Shown one piece after another: positions 10,641 through 22,218 of a DNA stretch of 64,000 nt; the first letter of the stretch is position 1, and each line of letters opens with the position of its first letter. A program made the position numbers and the translations under genes. Under the pieces are notes generated by a model that did not search any database, had not been told where the DNA came from, and saw only the letters and a list, made by a program, of their open reading frames with translations. The stretch spans positions 310,001 through 374,000 of the forward strand of contig JARGSG010000030.1 in the NCBI GenBank assembly GCA_030374805.1, in the 5' to 3' direction. Source of the DNA: Gracilaria gracilis (lineage: Eukaryota > Rhodophyta > Florideophyceae > Gracilariales > Gracilariaceae).

Positions 10641-11277
10641 GAAAGCACCTATAGATATTCTTCTTCTTCTTCTGGAAAGAGAAGTATATGTAGTATACGT
10701 TTCTGTTGCGTTAGGAATTAGAACACAGCGTCCATAATAAAGGAGAAGAAGAAGGTGAATCCTCTTCTAACGAAGGCATATAACTGAATAGTCTACTGAA
10801 CAGTTGTCAACATCAACTCGTTGTTGCACCATGCCCGCTTCAAACAAATCTGCCACTGCCACACGTCACAAAGACGTTGGTCAGAAATCCGGTTCGACAT
10901 AAGCCACAGAAATACTTGGTCTCCTTAAAGAGAAGGAAATGTTCATATGGAGCTTTTTCGCAGCTTGGTAATAGAACAACGACGAAAAAGATTAACAAAG
11001 CCAGTTCTTCTACGTGAACATCACTTCTGCGGTTCTGCATGCCTGCAGGTCAGAAAAATCATACGGTTTTCAGTGATTTGCACTCCATACAAATGTAGGA
11101 CCGCCAAATCCATCATCATAAGTACTACTCTTTAGGCCCCCACCTACGTCAAGCAAGGCACCGTTGCGGAGATGGTCGAAACGGTCCTCATTGCAGAGAA
11201 ATGATATTCCTCTACTGAACCATAGAACAAAGATCTTGTGCGCCAGGGGCTGTCTCCCTTTGCCTTCTTATCAGCGG

Positions 11278-11655
11278 ATGAGCCGACCGTCGAACGAAGG
11301 TGGCGTGGAGAAGCGCAGTGGTACCTTCTCGGACCGGAATCGAGATGTTGAAGCCTTCCAAAGTGCCCAAACCCTGAACAAAGATGGACAAAGAGATTCC
11401 TTCTTCGAACAGAATTCAAGCGATCTTGCTCAGTTTTTGGCGGCCCAGGAAAGGTTGCGTGACCGTATGGCAGTTGCGTCTGCAGAAATGCACGCCTTCC
11501 GCTCTCTTGTGAATGAAACGAAAAGGGAGTTTGACATACAGATGCAACAAGTACAGAGACTTGACGCCTCTTTACGCGAATCATCGGATAAAGAAAAGGA
11601 GGAAACTGAGAAGAATCATAAAGTCTCAACCGAAGGAAAGTCAGACAAACACTAG
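11278..11655 (+). CDS. Small coiled-coil protein, possibly KxDL/BLOC-1-like
   Basis: A 125-residue frame starting at the ATG of MSRPSNEGGVEKR. Its second half is an amphipathic helix-forming segment (DLAQFLAAQERLRDRMAVASA through QQVQRLDASL) followed by a Lys/Glu-rich tail. The ETKREFDIQMQQVQRL stretch recalls the K-x-D-L region of KxDL proteins of the BLOC-one-related lysosome positioning complex, but the KxDL motif itself is not exact. The frame is open further upstream to 11164, where the extra residues look non-coding. It stands alone in a repeat-rich stretch. It could also be a hypothetical protein of unknown role. Confidence 0.5.
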   Translation: MSRPSNEGGVEKRSGTFSDRNRDVEAFQSAQTLNKDGQRDSFFEQNSSDLAQFLAAQERLRDRMAVASAEMHAFRSLVNETKREFDIQMQQVQRLDASLRESSDKEKEETEKNHKVSTEGKSDKH

Positions 11656-13125
11656 TGAATATTCTGGAGTGATTAGGTTTTCAAGAGCTGCCTTTCCTAA
11701 GCCACTCACCAAAACTTCATGTCACCACTTTCATGAGGAGGGTTTCGAGGTCGTTTATTTCACTTCACATACGTGACAAAACAGCAATATACAATCGGGT
11801 CATCTTCGCAATGTAAGGTTACAAAAGTACTTCAGTGCGACAGCACCTTGATGCGCTTCCAGTTTCATGCAATAGTGGTTTTGGTTGGAAACTGGTTTTC
11901 TGTTTTTCTAGATCTTCTTGAGGCGGTCCCAACTTCATCAGATTCGCTTGCCGAAATGCCCTTTTCCCCTGATATATGTAGGAGAAATCACCGTCATATG
12001 ACACAGAAGGAGAGGACAAAAGACAGCACGCGTTTCGACGTAAAAATTTGTACCATGGCATTCACAAGGGACCTCTTAATCATGAGACAAGTTACGAACA
12101 AGTTTACAATGGTATCTTGTGTATACAAGAATACGAACGGTACTGTTGGTAGATCTTCCATCCCTGGTGATTGCCTTCAAACTCTTCTCGTACGTTTCAT
12201 GGGTTCAGTCTATTTGTCCCATTAAATGTTGACGTTGAGCATTTCATGTGAACTTAATCACAACTCCGTTTTGGGAAACCGCAATTCATGGTGATTCAAC
12301 GCATTGGATACCAGCAACGCATGGACTAACAATACAATCTCCAATCGTTTCTTGCCACGATGGTATGGATGCTTTAACATGAATCCACCTTTGCAAGGAC
12401 GGAACATGTTTTGTTCTCGCCAACGAAATTGGTATGGGACTTAAAGTACAGATCTCGTCTTATTTCAACTGATATCTCCAGAGCGTCAACACGGGTTCAC
12501 CCTTGGTCACATTTCCGGTTGTCCAATTCGTACAATTCATTTCTTAAGCCTTCTGCTAGCCTTGAATCAAGGAAACAATTCTGAGCAGCCCCAGCAAGGC
12601 TCATGGATCTGAGTGTACATCGTCATTTGATGTGACTTCCTTCAATATGCTTCAGTCTGGATTGAGTGTAAATCGTTACCGAACTCGTCAAGGAGCGTCC
12701 TCCACTCAGTCAGCATCTCTAACAAACACATGTGCACAAAGCCATCACAAGCATACTCGCAGAGGAATTGCTTGCGTCTCACTTGCTCTTCAGAATGCGC
12801 CGCACCTTTCATGTAATGTCATGAACTGCTGTCCGTCACTCTTCCCTCGTCTTTCTGCTCTGCTACTTGACTCAGTTTTATACTTCGGCCACTTAAGTTC
12901 TGACTAGAAGGAATGTTTTCTTTGCTGCCATTTATGGAAACACTGTTCTGTATATAAGTGGGTGGTATCCTCGCTCCGCGTTTGAGCAGAGCTGCCGGTC
13001 GTTTCCCTCTAGACTGCCTTCGTAGCTGCTGTTCGTTACGGCCATCACCTCTAAGGCGCCTCGGAAAGACTTCTCATTCCATTTCCTCCCATTTTCTCTT
13101 TATACTTTAAAAAGCACTGGACACT
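11656..13125. other. Spacer with no recognisable gene
   Basis: Open frames such as 11773-12225 (150 codons) show no family motif; a DLLIMRQVTNKF stretch near 12070 faintly recalls Copia reverse transcriptase but is too weak to call. The last 200 bases are the promoter and leader of the zinc finger gene. Confidence 0.45.
12951..12957 (+). promoter_or_regulatory. TATA-like element upstream of the zinc finger gene
   Basis: TATATAA lies about 170 bases before the ATG at 13126 and is followed by a leader that becomes pyrimidine-rich. The transcription start is not known, so this is positional inference. Confidence 0.35.
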
Positions 13126-14364
13126 ATGGGCTCCTTACCCAAGTTGAGCATCGAAGGCATTCTTAACGCGGATGTGGACAACAGTCTTGTGTCTCCCGTT
13201 ACCCCGGCCACCATCGACAATCAAACCGGTTCAGGTGGGAAGGAGTCAGGGACCGGGAACCGACCTTTCGGGGGTCTTCCAGTGAGTGCCTTAGTGAATG
13301 AGAAGGATGATGAAGCTCCGGCACCGTACCCCTGGGAGAATCAACCACCCGTTGGAGCCGAGCCAATCACCCCAGCCAGGCCCAAGTTCCCCTCGATACT
13401 TTACCAGATGTCAGAATTTGTGACTGAGTTTGAGGAACGGTCAGTGAAAGGTACTCTCCCGTCACTCAAGTCGCTTGGGTTACCAACTTGCAAACAACTA
13501 GAAGCTCTGGATGGGGTATCTGGGGGATCAACGGAAGATGCCCACGCCAAGTCGCTGGCATCAGCTCCTAAGTCGGATGAGAACGAAGCAACTCAGACCG
13601 ATGAAATTCTGGCCGTGGAGAAGAGAAAGAACACTGTCAGCGAAGAGTGTGCAAAGGAACCGGAAGCACCCCGTCGCAAACGGAAAAGAGCCGAGCTTGA
13701 GGCGCCAATTATGACGCAATCGGGTATAGAGAACCTCATCATAACCCTTCGTGAAAAGGAAAGAAGTCGAAACGGGAAAACGAGCAAGGATGGAGCGTCC
13801 GATTCTTCTGAAATACAGGCACAAGAAGATACGGAGAATCAGAGTCAGTCTCCTGCCTCAAGATCTACGGAGGAGAGTTCCGGCCGTGAAATCCCGGAAA
13901 TTTCCACAGGTAGAGTTTCGAAGTCCAAGAAACATCGACGAGGTCGCCCTAATGGCGATAGCAGGCCCAGACCGCATGCTTGCCCAACCTGCCACCGACG
14001 ATTTCTTCAGCAAAGCGGAGTCGTGAGCCACTATCGTGTGGTACATTTGAAGGAGAAACGATTCGAGTGCACTCACAAGTGTGGATTGAGGTTCGGTGCA
14101 CGGGGGGACGTAACGAGACATGTCGATGCTGTTCATAACAAGCTTCGCAACTTTGAGTGCCAGGTTTGCGGCGATGCGTTTGCTAGAAAGAGCATACTAA
14201 CGCGCCATTGTAAGAACATGCACAATGACGTGTTCGGTGAGGACGAGGCGCATGACTGCGTCCACGGCTGTGTATATAAGGCCAAGAACAAAGGCATCAC
14301 AAAGGATGATGATCACAGGGAGACGAAGAGGAGGAAGACCGAGACGTCCCCGGAAAGGAATTGA
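13126..14364 (+). CDS. C2H2 zinc finger protein (three fingers)
   Basis: A 412-residue protein. The first 270 residues are low-complexity, Ser/Pro/Glu-rich, with basic clusters such as PRRKRKRAE and KSKKHRRGRP that can act as nuclear signals. Three C2H2-type fingers follow in tandem: about 284-308 (CPTCHRRF with HYRVVH), about 312-337 (CTHKCGLRFGARGDVTRHVDAVH, a CxxxC spacing) and about 343-367 (CQVCGDAFARKSILTRHCKNMH). A Cys/His-containing tail (DCVHGCVYK) and a Lys/Arg-rich end follow. This points to a nuclear DNA-binding regulator; its targets are unknown. The ATG context and the strong frame support the start. Confidence 0.88.
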   Translation: MGSLPKLSIEGILNADVDNSLVSPVTPATIDNQTGSGGKESGTGNRPFGGLPVSALVNEKDDEAPAPYPWENQPPVGAEPITPARPKFPSILYQMSEFVTEFEERSVKGTLPSLKSLGLPTCKQLEALDGVSGGSTEDAHAKSLASAPKSDENEATQTDEILAVEKRKNTVSEECAKEPEAPRRKRKRAELEAPIMTQSGIENLIITLREKERSRNGKTSKDGASDSSEIQAQEDTENQSQSPASRSTEESSGREIPEISTGRVSKSKKHRRGRPNGDSRPRPHACPTCHRRFLQQSGVVSHYRVVHLKEKRFECTHKCGLRFGARGDVTRHVDAVHNKLRNFECQVCGDAFARKSILTRHCKNMHNDVFGEDEAHDCVHGCVYKAKNKGITKDDDHRETKRRKTETSPERN

Positions 14365-15101
14365 TTGTGAACTAAACTGTTACTAACTGTCTGATCTTGG
14401 ACGCGAGTGCGCGGTTTGCGGAAGGCAGCACCCGTCACAAATCTTACTGAATCTCTAAGACAGAGTTGTTGTCGGTTGGTATTTCTTTCCGTATACGTTT
14501 CGTGAAGGTCTTCTTCGACTCGCACCTACAGTGGGTGGGACCCCTTGGTCTGTCTCCTTTGCTCAGTACCAGTCGCACAGGCTGAAGTGCAGGCAGATAC
14601 GACGGTAGTTGCGGAGGCATCTCAAAATCCTTGGCAAGTTGTATAATGCTACAGAACAGATTTGTAAATATGTAAGCTATTGTTGTTTCACCTCGTTTCC
14701 TTTTCTTCTCACTTCGTTCTCGCCGCTCACACACACACACACACACACGCTGTCTCTCCCTTCAGGGGCTACCGCTCTCTTCTTAGGGGCAATCAGAGTC
14801 ATTTCCGCTCCGACAAAAGGCTTGTCAACCATTGCACGATTCCTCTGCTTGTGCATACACCGGAACCAGAATGGACACCTATCTGTATTCAGTACAATCA
14901 GCCAAGCTAGATAAACGTTTACTCAAGCAACGAGGGTGTGAAGCTGTTCATTCTAATGTACATCACGCGCTGCTCGCACAACAAAGGAGCAGAGGTGTCA
15001 TTCGAGCTGTAGGTTAAGCTTACAATTAGAGTTTGTGACGCTATTTTTCGAACTTAGCACACCAAGCTGAGGAAGTATGGAGTTCAGAAAGCCTTGTCCC
15101 T
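14365..15101. other. Spacer between convergent genes
   Basis: The 3' ends of the zinc finger gene and the DCAF11-like gene face each other here. The stretch contains a CA microsatellite and no convincing coding frame. Confidence 0.6.
14728..14748. repeat. (CA)n microsatellite
   Basis: About ten CA units without interruption. Confidence 0.95.
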
Positions 15102-16623
15102 TCACCTCTTCTCACACTCAATCAATTCCGTTGGATCAGCATGTGTTGACCACAACGCAACCTCTCCATCCCATGACCCCGTAGCAAGAAACCCTCCATA
15201 CGGATGCCACGAAACATCTCTCACGGCATCGCGATGACCTCTTAAAACTTCTACTTCTTCTCCACTCAAAACATCATAAATCACGAAGCAACCGTCGCTT
15301 GAGCCGCAATAAATATACTTCTGACCTGTGCTGTGCATAGGGCTGAAGTGAGCTCTGATCAAGGTCTTAAGCGTTTCATGAGATCCCGCATATGTTGCCA
15401 CCGAATCATCTTGAAAGCTTCGAGACTGACGTACCAAGGGACGTGGATTCAATCGATAATCAAAAGTTATATCACGAGGCGGCCTTTCTACCTTGTCCAG
15501 GTTATCGGTTGCTGTGCATTTTCGAGCGTCCCAGAGTTTGATGAATTGGTCTTTTCCGTTGCTTATCAGAAAGCGTCCGTCGTTCTTGGAGGATACATGG
15601 GTGAGTCCGTATTGATGTCCTACAAACACGGCACATGGACGGTCTATCTTTCGTCCAGCTCTATACTTGGTTTCTCTTCTATCCCACATTTTCACTACAC
15701 AATTTTGGAGAAGACGAGAACAAATTGTTAGAACAGAAATCAAAGCAAACGAAGAAAAAATCTTTGAACATACCAAGAACATCGTCTGATGCGGAAACAA
15801 TTATATTGTCATCGTTACGTTGAAGATAACAGACGGAATTAACATCATCTTGATGGGCTGATATGAATGTAGTAGTGCCGGTGGGAATGTGGAAAATAAC
15901 AACGCTACCGGAACCAAATCTTTCAGACGCACCAGTTGCAGCTACAAGCTCAGTACCATCATGGCTCCACATAAGACTCCAAATGTTAAGCCCGTCTTCA
16001 TCACTCTCCGAAATGTTAAACACGACGTGAGGTAGATGATGGTTTTGAAGGTCGACTAGGTATATATACGAATTTATAGAGGCATATGCTAGCCATCGAC
16101 CATCGGGACTGACGGCAAAATCAGTTATAGTCCATCGAACGTTTCGAGCAAGAATGGCATGGGTTCGTTTCCAAGCGGCTTTGTGCTCTGACATGGAAGT
16201 GGAGTAGACATGAATAACGGAACCCTGACTACTTGTCACGAACGTGTCACCGTCGTCGCCGGCAAAACGGGCGCCGTAGACGCGATATGCCTGCGACTCA
16301 ACGATGTGATGCTTGACGTTCGGCAGCATAGCATGCTGCATAACAGAAGGCAGCACATTGAATCCCTTCGAAGCTGCATCTAACGCGCGATAGCGAGAAA
16401 CAGTACTTCGAGAACTCGGTAGATACAACTGTTGTGAAATACATTGCTCTAAGTCAATCAGCGACGGTGATTGCGAAGGAGGAATACTTCGATGGCGTGA
16501 CCGACGCGACAAGCTGCCGTACGGAATCAATCTGTCGAGCTGACGAATGAACATTGCTGAACTTTGGAAGTGCGCATATGGGTGGTTGACATCCATATGG
16601 CGGAGCAACACCGACTTTCGCAA
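15102..16623 (-). CDS. DCAF11: DCAF11/WDR23-like WD40 protein, CUL4-DDB1 substrate receptor; one intron
   Basis: The gene is complement(join(15102..15694,15774..16623)), 480 residues. The 79-bp intron (15695-15773) starts GTATGT and ends GTGTAG; splicing restores SASDDVLVKMWDRR, a normal WD repeat blade end. WD40 motifs run through the protein: GSVIHVYS, SYIYLVDL, DVLVKMWD, DQFIKLWD, GCFVIYD and GEVALWS. The segments HFSPMHSTGQKYIYCGSSDG and VRDVSWHPYGGF are close to the corresponding parts of human and plant DCAF11 (LEC14B). The family binds DDB1 in cullin-4 ubiquitin ligases and controls stress-related transcription factors in animals. The start at 16623 is the first good ATG; the ATG at MDVNHPYAHF is an alternative. 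Confidence 0.93.
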
Positions 16624-19046
16624 ACGTCAAAAGCAGCGCTTAGGCAAAACGCAGCCCCGAAATGACAGTCTTTGCGAGGCAGCCTGTCTTCTGTAGCTCG
16701 GCGAACAATCGAAAATTGAGTGCAGTGGAACGTTGAAGAACAGAGTGGTGAGGGAAGGTAGGCTTGGCCCCGAGTCAACTTTTTAAGAAGATGCCACGCC
16801 TTTTGCTGCATTCGCCAGAGTTATATCTATCTACTGTACCGTCGGTACAAAGAATCACAGGAGCAAATCTGCAATGTGATTCGATGGATGGAGTGTGCAT
16901 TGTGATCCACAGGCGAGTTGATCAATGAGAGAGTCTCACGTGGACAACGTGCGCCGCAATCTCCACAAAGACTATTCACAGACAGCAGCATCCACTCCCA
17001 CAAGAGTAAATACAGGTACGTCTGTCCTGTTGTTAGTGCTGGCGTGTTTTCGGCGTCGAAACTATGGTTGCCGATGCGATAACCCCGCTATCTCGGGAAA
17101 TGAATAACTGTTGCTTGTATCCTCAGTATAGGAACTGCCGTTGTCGGAAGCAACAGCCTCTTCTTAACTTTATCTACATGGACGGGGAAAAGCTGCTCGC
17201 TTAAAGTGTTTGGTAGCGTAAAGTTAGGAACGTTACCCTCGTACTATCACAAGGGGGCCGTGGCATCCTCTCCGAGCCGGTATTTATGAGCGAAGCTGTA
17301 ACTGCATTCCAGTTCCAATAAAACGCCGTTTCATGTAACTTAGATACCGAGGGACATGAGATTATGGCGAGAGGTTAAGTTATCCCTCTTTCCTTCACGA
17401 GATATGATATGGAATTGAAGTCAATGCTGGTCCTCATTTTGCATTGATTTCGAACCTCATACATTCTTCTTCTCTGCGTTCCTCATTCGGAAGCTCGATC
17501 AAAAAGATGGGCCACTGCAACCTTGCCATCCACTGTGGAGTCCACAGTGTGGACTCAGTCCAGCGAACATTAGTTTTTGCCGAACTTTTGTTGTTTCTCT
17601 ACGAACGAAATGAACGTCAGCCTATCAAGAGCTCCCTATTGTCTTCAAAAGACCATCTCTGCGTCGCAAGAAAATCTCGATGCCAGCAAGATGGTCTAAA
17701 ATTCGAGCCCAGTTTCAAGATATCTTGAGTCATCTTCGCACTTTTCACATTTTAGCAACCCATCTTGGGTTCGATCTCATCATGATGATGTCGTACACTG
17801 AGAAAGTTGTGCGTTCTTGTAATCTGGTTATTAGGGCCAGAGCCGGCAGCGTTAGTATCACCAGCACTATGATCATTGGCAATGATTCATTGCTCTCCAG
17901 CCAGGAGATTTCGATATACTTTTTATGGCTCTTGCCGCGCACGACTTCCAACGATAGATAGTGAGAACCGTTAGTTTGCATGACTGAACCCTTGGAAACA
18001 AATCGAAGCCTGACGTCAGCAGTCTCACAGTTCTTCGGAATTGTTCTCGGGCACTATAAGGGTACCTGCAATCTGCAAAACGCCAAGTATTCTGTAGAGC
18101 CTGATAGTCGTGAGGTAGAGAGTTCCCGGGAAGATCTCATGTCTCGCCTCGGATTAAGTTTCCCCTTTCCTCGCTTGCATCTCGACTTCTGCTTCTTCTT
18201 CTTTATTTATGAGCGCATACGCTGATTCCTCGTAACGCGTGGGGTTTGCTAAATACCCCCAACGACCTATAATGCCTCCTAACGAAAACCTAGCCACTGG
18301 CTGCGAATCTGCAACCGTGTTACGCTCACTTAGCGACTACATTGTTTTCCAGAGGAACCATTAAACCTCTAAGGTGTTCTCGACTGCGTGAGCATTTCGC
18401 TACCGATGTTTATCGCCTTTTCATTCTTTGTCCTTCTCACCTGCACCATTCGTTCATCCTCTCAAGAGCTCGTTGGCAGAGCGGCACACCACGACAAGGC
18501 GTTCTGCTAGTACCACATTGTGCCGCATAAGAGATCATGACGGCATTCTTCCATCCAGTTCTCCTTTCGTTGGCGAGACTAGATGAGAGAACAGCCAGTC
18601 GCTTCTGCTGAGCGTGCTTAATAGGAGAAGGAAGCTCTTTGTCTCTCTGAGCTCATCGCAGTACTGCTTCCTCCGCATGTGGCAACGACTATGCACTAAA
18701 AAGCCCTTCATGTCACAATTATCATTGCTGACATTGCTTTCAAACGAAACGGAATGCTGCCTTCATCGTCTCAGAAACAATTTCCCATCCCGAGGTTGTT
18801 CAGACTTGAACAGTTCACCAACATCGTACCTTTTGGCTAGCTGTTTATGGCCCATAAGCAAAGCAAAGAATGTTTGCTCACGAGCTCTTAACACTTCAAT
18901 GCACTTAGGTACGTGTATCTTCCGGTCCATATTGCTTTCGTTCTGATTTCCTTTCAACTCATGTCAAACGGTTTTAACCATTTCTTACCAAGGCCCTGGG
19001 TCGACCGGAGCACTCCCAAACACACTACATGCTGGGCTCACCGATA
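16624..19046. other. Gene-poor stretch with dispersed repeat
   Basis: The first 200 bases are upstream sequence of the DCAF11-like gene. The rest has only short frames without motifs. It contains the second copy of the dispersed repeat (18195-18420). Confidence 0.5.
18195..18420 (+). repeat. Dispersed repeat, copy 2
   Basis: This stretch matches the reverse complement of 8640-8850. The shared order of blocks (ttatgag, acccccaacgacctataa, accgtgttacgctcac, ctctaaggtgttctcgac) shows common origin despite divergence. A short related block, ggtttgccaaagaccccaac, occurs at about 35869. Confidence 0.55.
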
Positions 19047-20930
19047 CTAGGCTCTTAAGGTTTCCAACTCAAAATTGAAGTTCTCTAGACTAGGAAGAAC
19101 AGTTTCCTCAAGTGGGTCATCGAGCTGTTTAAGACGCGACACTGCACCCACAATCAAGCACTCTGTCTCACCAACTCCATAAGAGAACGTTCCTGCGGGG
19201 CATGGTTTGCATTCGAAAGCCCCGTCTATATCAGTGAAGGAGTTAGCGGGACAATTTTGACAAGCTGGTTGTATGAAACAGTTGGAGGCGAACCCTATGC
19301 AAGAGGCTAGGTGATCCACGTTGATAGGACTCTGGAATTTCCCAGCGGAGCATTCCTCACATACGCTATCGGTTTCTGGATCACCAGACCATTCCCCGAA
19401 GCTGCCTGGTGGACACACTTGACAACTACCATTAATTACCCCCCGGTTTATGGAAAGGACACCGCGACAAGCACATTGATCGTTGAATCGTACTAGTCCT
19501 TCAGGACATCTGGCGCACCGAAGCCCGTCACCGACGGAATTTGCGGGGCAGCCTTGACACACATTCGGTTCTGGAGCGAAATTGCCAACGCGGCACGTTC
19601 CACATTCGCGTCCTTTAAACTCTTCAAACCCTACGACTTGGTCACAAGTGTTAGACCGACAAGCCGTGACTCCTGGAAACAGATCAAAGAGGCTTGAACC
19701 AAGTTCACAATTATTCTGCGGGACAACACATTTCTGAAAGAAGACATCTGGCTCTGTCCCTGGTGGACACTGCTCACATTTTGAAGCTCCAGACCTTGGT
19801 TGAACAGAACCGGGTGCACATGGTGTACAACTGAAAACGCCTGTGACGGGATTGAGCATACCAGCAGAGTTGAAGGTATCAGAGAACGTTCCGGACACGC
19901 AAGTATCACATGTACGACCATCTCGTTTCGCTATATGTGTACCTGGAGGGCAATCGCCGTTTTCATCAGCTGGTGTAGCTCCGTTAGGCACCGAAATGAA
20001 GCACTCCGAATTCGTAATGCCAGCGTTGACAATCTCAAGACAGGGTGAACATTGCAAAGAAAGTCCACCTGGACTACCGAAACCATCAGGGCACGGTTCA
20101 CAGCTTTCAAGGTCTCGGTGAAAGAAGAAATCGAGGGGGCAAAAAACACAGTCACCAGCAGAATTTTCGAGGTACGTATTCGGACACGGACTGCCTTCGC
20201 GTCTACAAAGGACAGAGACCGTGCCAAACGTTGTAGTGCCGTTGGCACAGGCAACGCATGCTGGACCAAAGCCAAACGATTCTATGTTACCGACAAACCC
20301 AGGTGGGCAAGCTTCACATCTCGCATTGCCCGTACCGATCGATGTTGTTCCGATTGGGCAGGACCGGCAAAAGAGGCCGTCAGTGCTAAAGAACCCTTCG
20401 TCACACGGGCGACAGCCAGGGAATCCTGGAGCACTTCCTGGGGGGCAGCGAACACACTGCTCCACTGACGTTGCTCCGCCTGGCCCAGCGCTTCCCGGAG
20501 GACAGCGATTGCACTCAAGCTGGCTTGGAAGAGAAGAAAACCCATTGGAACATGGCAAACAGTCTGGAGGACTGGACGTGAAGGTGAATCATACTCGAGT
20601 TCCGGGCGGGCATTGCGTGCATTGAAAAGATGGGCGGGAGTTAAAGCCAGGGGGACACGGCGTACATTCCGCTGCGCCTTCGACGGAGGACGTACCGGCT
20701 GGACAGCGACGACAGGCGTCTTCGGTTTGTGCGCCAGATACGTTGAGAACGCGACCGGCTCTACATGGTTTGCAGCTTTGAGCGTTTTCCGTGTCGGAGA
20801 AGGTGCCTGGTGCGCATAGCTGACAAGATTCATTGGAGTTGCGAAAGGTACCGCGAGGGCATAATTGTGCATGCACGAACGATATCTGAATCAGAAAGAA
20901 CAGCACGGCGAGTCGCACAGCAGAAGCCAT
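19047..20930 (-). CDS. Secreted cysteine-rich repeat protein (GCC2/GCC3, TNFR/ephrin-receptor-like); in-frame TGA or short intron
   Basis: The protein begins with a signal peptide (MASAVRLAVLFFLIQISFVHA) and consists of many cysteine-rich units of the CxxCPPG...C type, such as CELCAPGTFS-like and CTPCPPGFNS. These resemble the GCC2/GCC3 and TNFR-like modules of cell-surface and extracellular proteins. There is no membrane span at the C-terminus, so it is probably secreted. Reading straight through, codon 113 is GTA and codon 114 is TGA (20591-20589) in an otherwise open 627-codon frame. A 75-bp segment 20594-20520 has GT-AG borders, a pyrimidine tract and a length divisible by three; removing it gives 602 residues without a stop. 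However the removed segment itself encodes a good cysteine unit (CLPCSNGF...LEC). Confidence 0.85.
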
Positions 20931-22218
20931 TTTGTCTCGAGACCTGGAGAGTTGGCGGGATTAGCGCCAACATCGGACGCGACGAGATACCTCTTTTGTA
21001 ATGTTCGGAGCCGGAGGCGCAGAATACGCAGATAGAAAAGATTCGTGGAAATGCCACGTGCGCAGATCATATGTAATACAAAGGTCAAGATGGGAATGAT
21101 AACACATGTGTGTTCATTTCCCGCTCATGACCATGATAGCGCATCTTAGCGCACACCAGATACGAGAGGTGAAAAGTTACATCATATTCACTGCCACGAA
21201 GTAGCAGGTTTGGCACGAGCTGTTAGCGTCAGCGCCTGAGTCAAGCAGAAGTATCTTCGCGATGGAATGAGTTGTTCGGTAATTATTCAGCTCTGTTAGT
21301 TGTTAAAGAGTTTACCTTCATAGTTCACGTGCGATCTGACATGAACATGTGAAGAGGTGAGACCGTCGGAAAGTGTCGGTTTTTGGCGGGGAATGTGTGC
21401 GGCATTTTGCAACGTGGCTTCGTGGCATGCGTGTCAGACACCCTCCACCGAGTCTCACAGCTCGACAGGTGTGGACGGTGATGCGCTTTGCGGACGGAAT
21501 CTGCCACGCCAACTGAGGTGGCACCAGCCACGCACAAGCGTCCATTGGCGCACTTGTCAGATTCCGCTCGGCTGCGCCAATGAAGCCGTAGTGTGGAAGG
21601 TGTAAGCCGCCTCCTTACATGGGAAGGTGAGCGCGCGGCCCGCGCGTTGGAGGCGCACGCGCACACGCGGCACTGCAGCGTTTGAGGCCGCTGCGCGTGT
21701 GCCCTCAGCGTGCCATGAGCCCTTGGAGCCCCCCGCCGCACTGCAGGCGGCTTAGCGCGCCCTTTTCACACCTGCGCCCGCCGCCGACCCTTCCGCCTCC
21801 GCTGCGCCCTCGTCGTCCACCTCTCACCCGCCTTCCTGTCGCTCACCGCTTCCTCCCTTTCCGCGCTCTTCCCCATTCCCTCTCCCCCCCCCTTTCCCCT
21901 CACCCCTTCCTCCCTTCCCCTCCCCCCTCCCCCCCCCTCTCCCTTCCTCCCTCTGCCCCTCCTCCCCCTCTCATATTCTGCCCTCAACCTCCTTTCACTC
22001 AACTCCATTCCTCGTCCTTCCCGAAGCCTTCGTCCGCCATCTTCTCCATTTCCGTCGCTCTCCGAACACTCCTTCTACTTCAACCCTCGTTCTGTGTCTT
22101 CCCTTGCTGCCCGCCCCCGTCCATTCGCGTCTCACCGTTACCCCTCTCCCTTCCACCCCATCCATTCTCAGTACAAACGCGCTTCGCCCGAGCTTGTCGC
22201 ACGTCGCAATCAAATATC
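20931..22218. promoter_or_regulatory. Divergent upstream region and CT-rich leader of the RRM gene
   Basis: The left half lies upstream of the secreted cysteine-rich gene and the right half upstream of the RRM gene. From about 21770 to 22215 the plus strand is almost pure C and T, a very long pyrimidine-rich leader. The frame open from 21682 through the leader reads as Pro/Ser low complexity and is not counted as protein. Confidence 0.6.

Larger units (their letters stand above)
7720..11277. other. Gene-poor, repeat-rich stretch
   Basis: About 3.5 kb with only short, interrupted frames. The first 300 bases form the upstream region of the dehydrogenase. Further right there are copies of dispersed repeats shared with 18.2 kb and 35.9 kb (see the separate entries), a probable LINE tail at 10.5 kb, and a sequence gttaggaattagaacaca (10710-10727) that also occurs near 36004. 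I see no intact gene here. Confidence 0.55.

Noticed and set aside
12061-12110. DLLIMRQVTNKF as a Copia reverse transcriptase remnant
   Set aside because: Too short and lacks the YVDD box; similarity may be chance.
21682-22218. Upstream extension of the RRM gene
   Set aside because: Almost pure Pro/Ser/Leu from a CT-rich leader; the family start fits the ATG at 22219.
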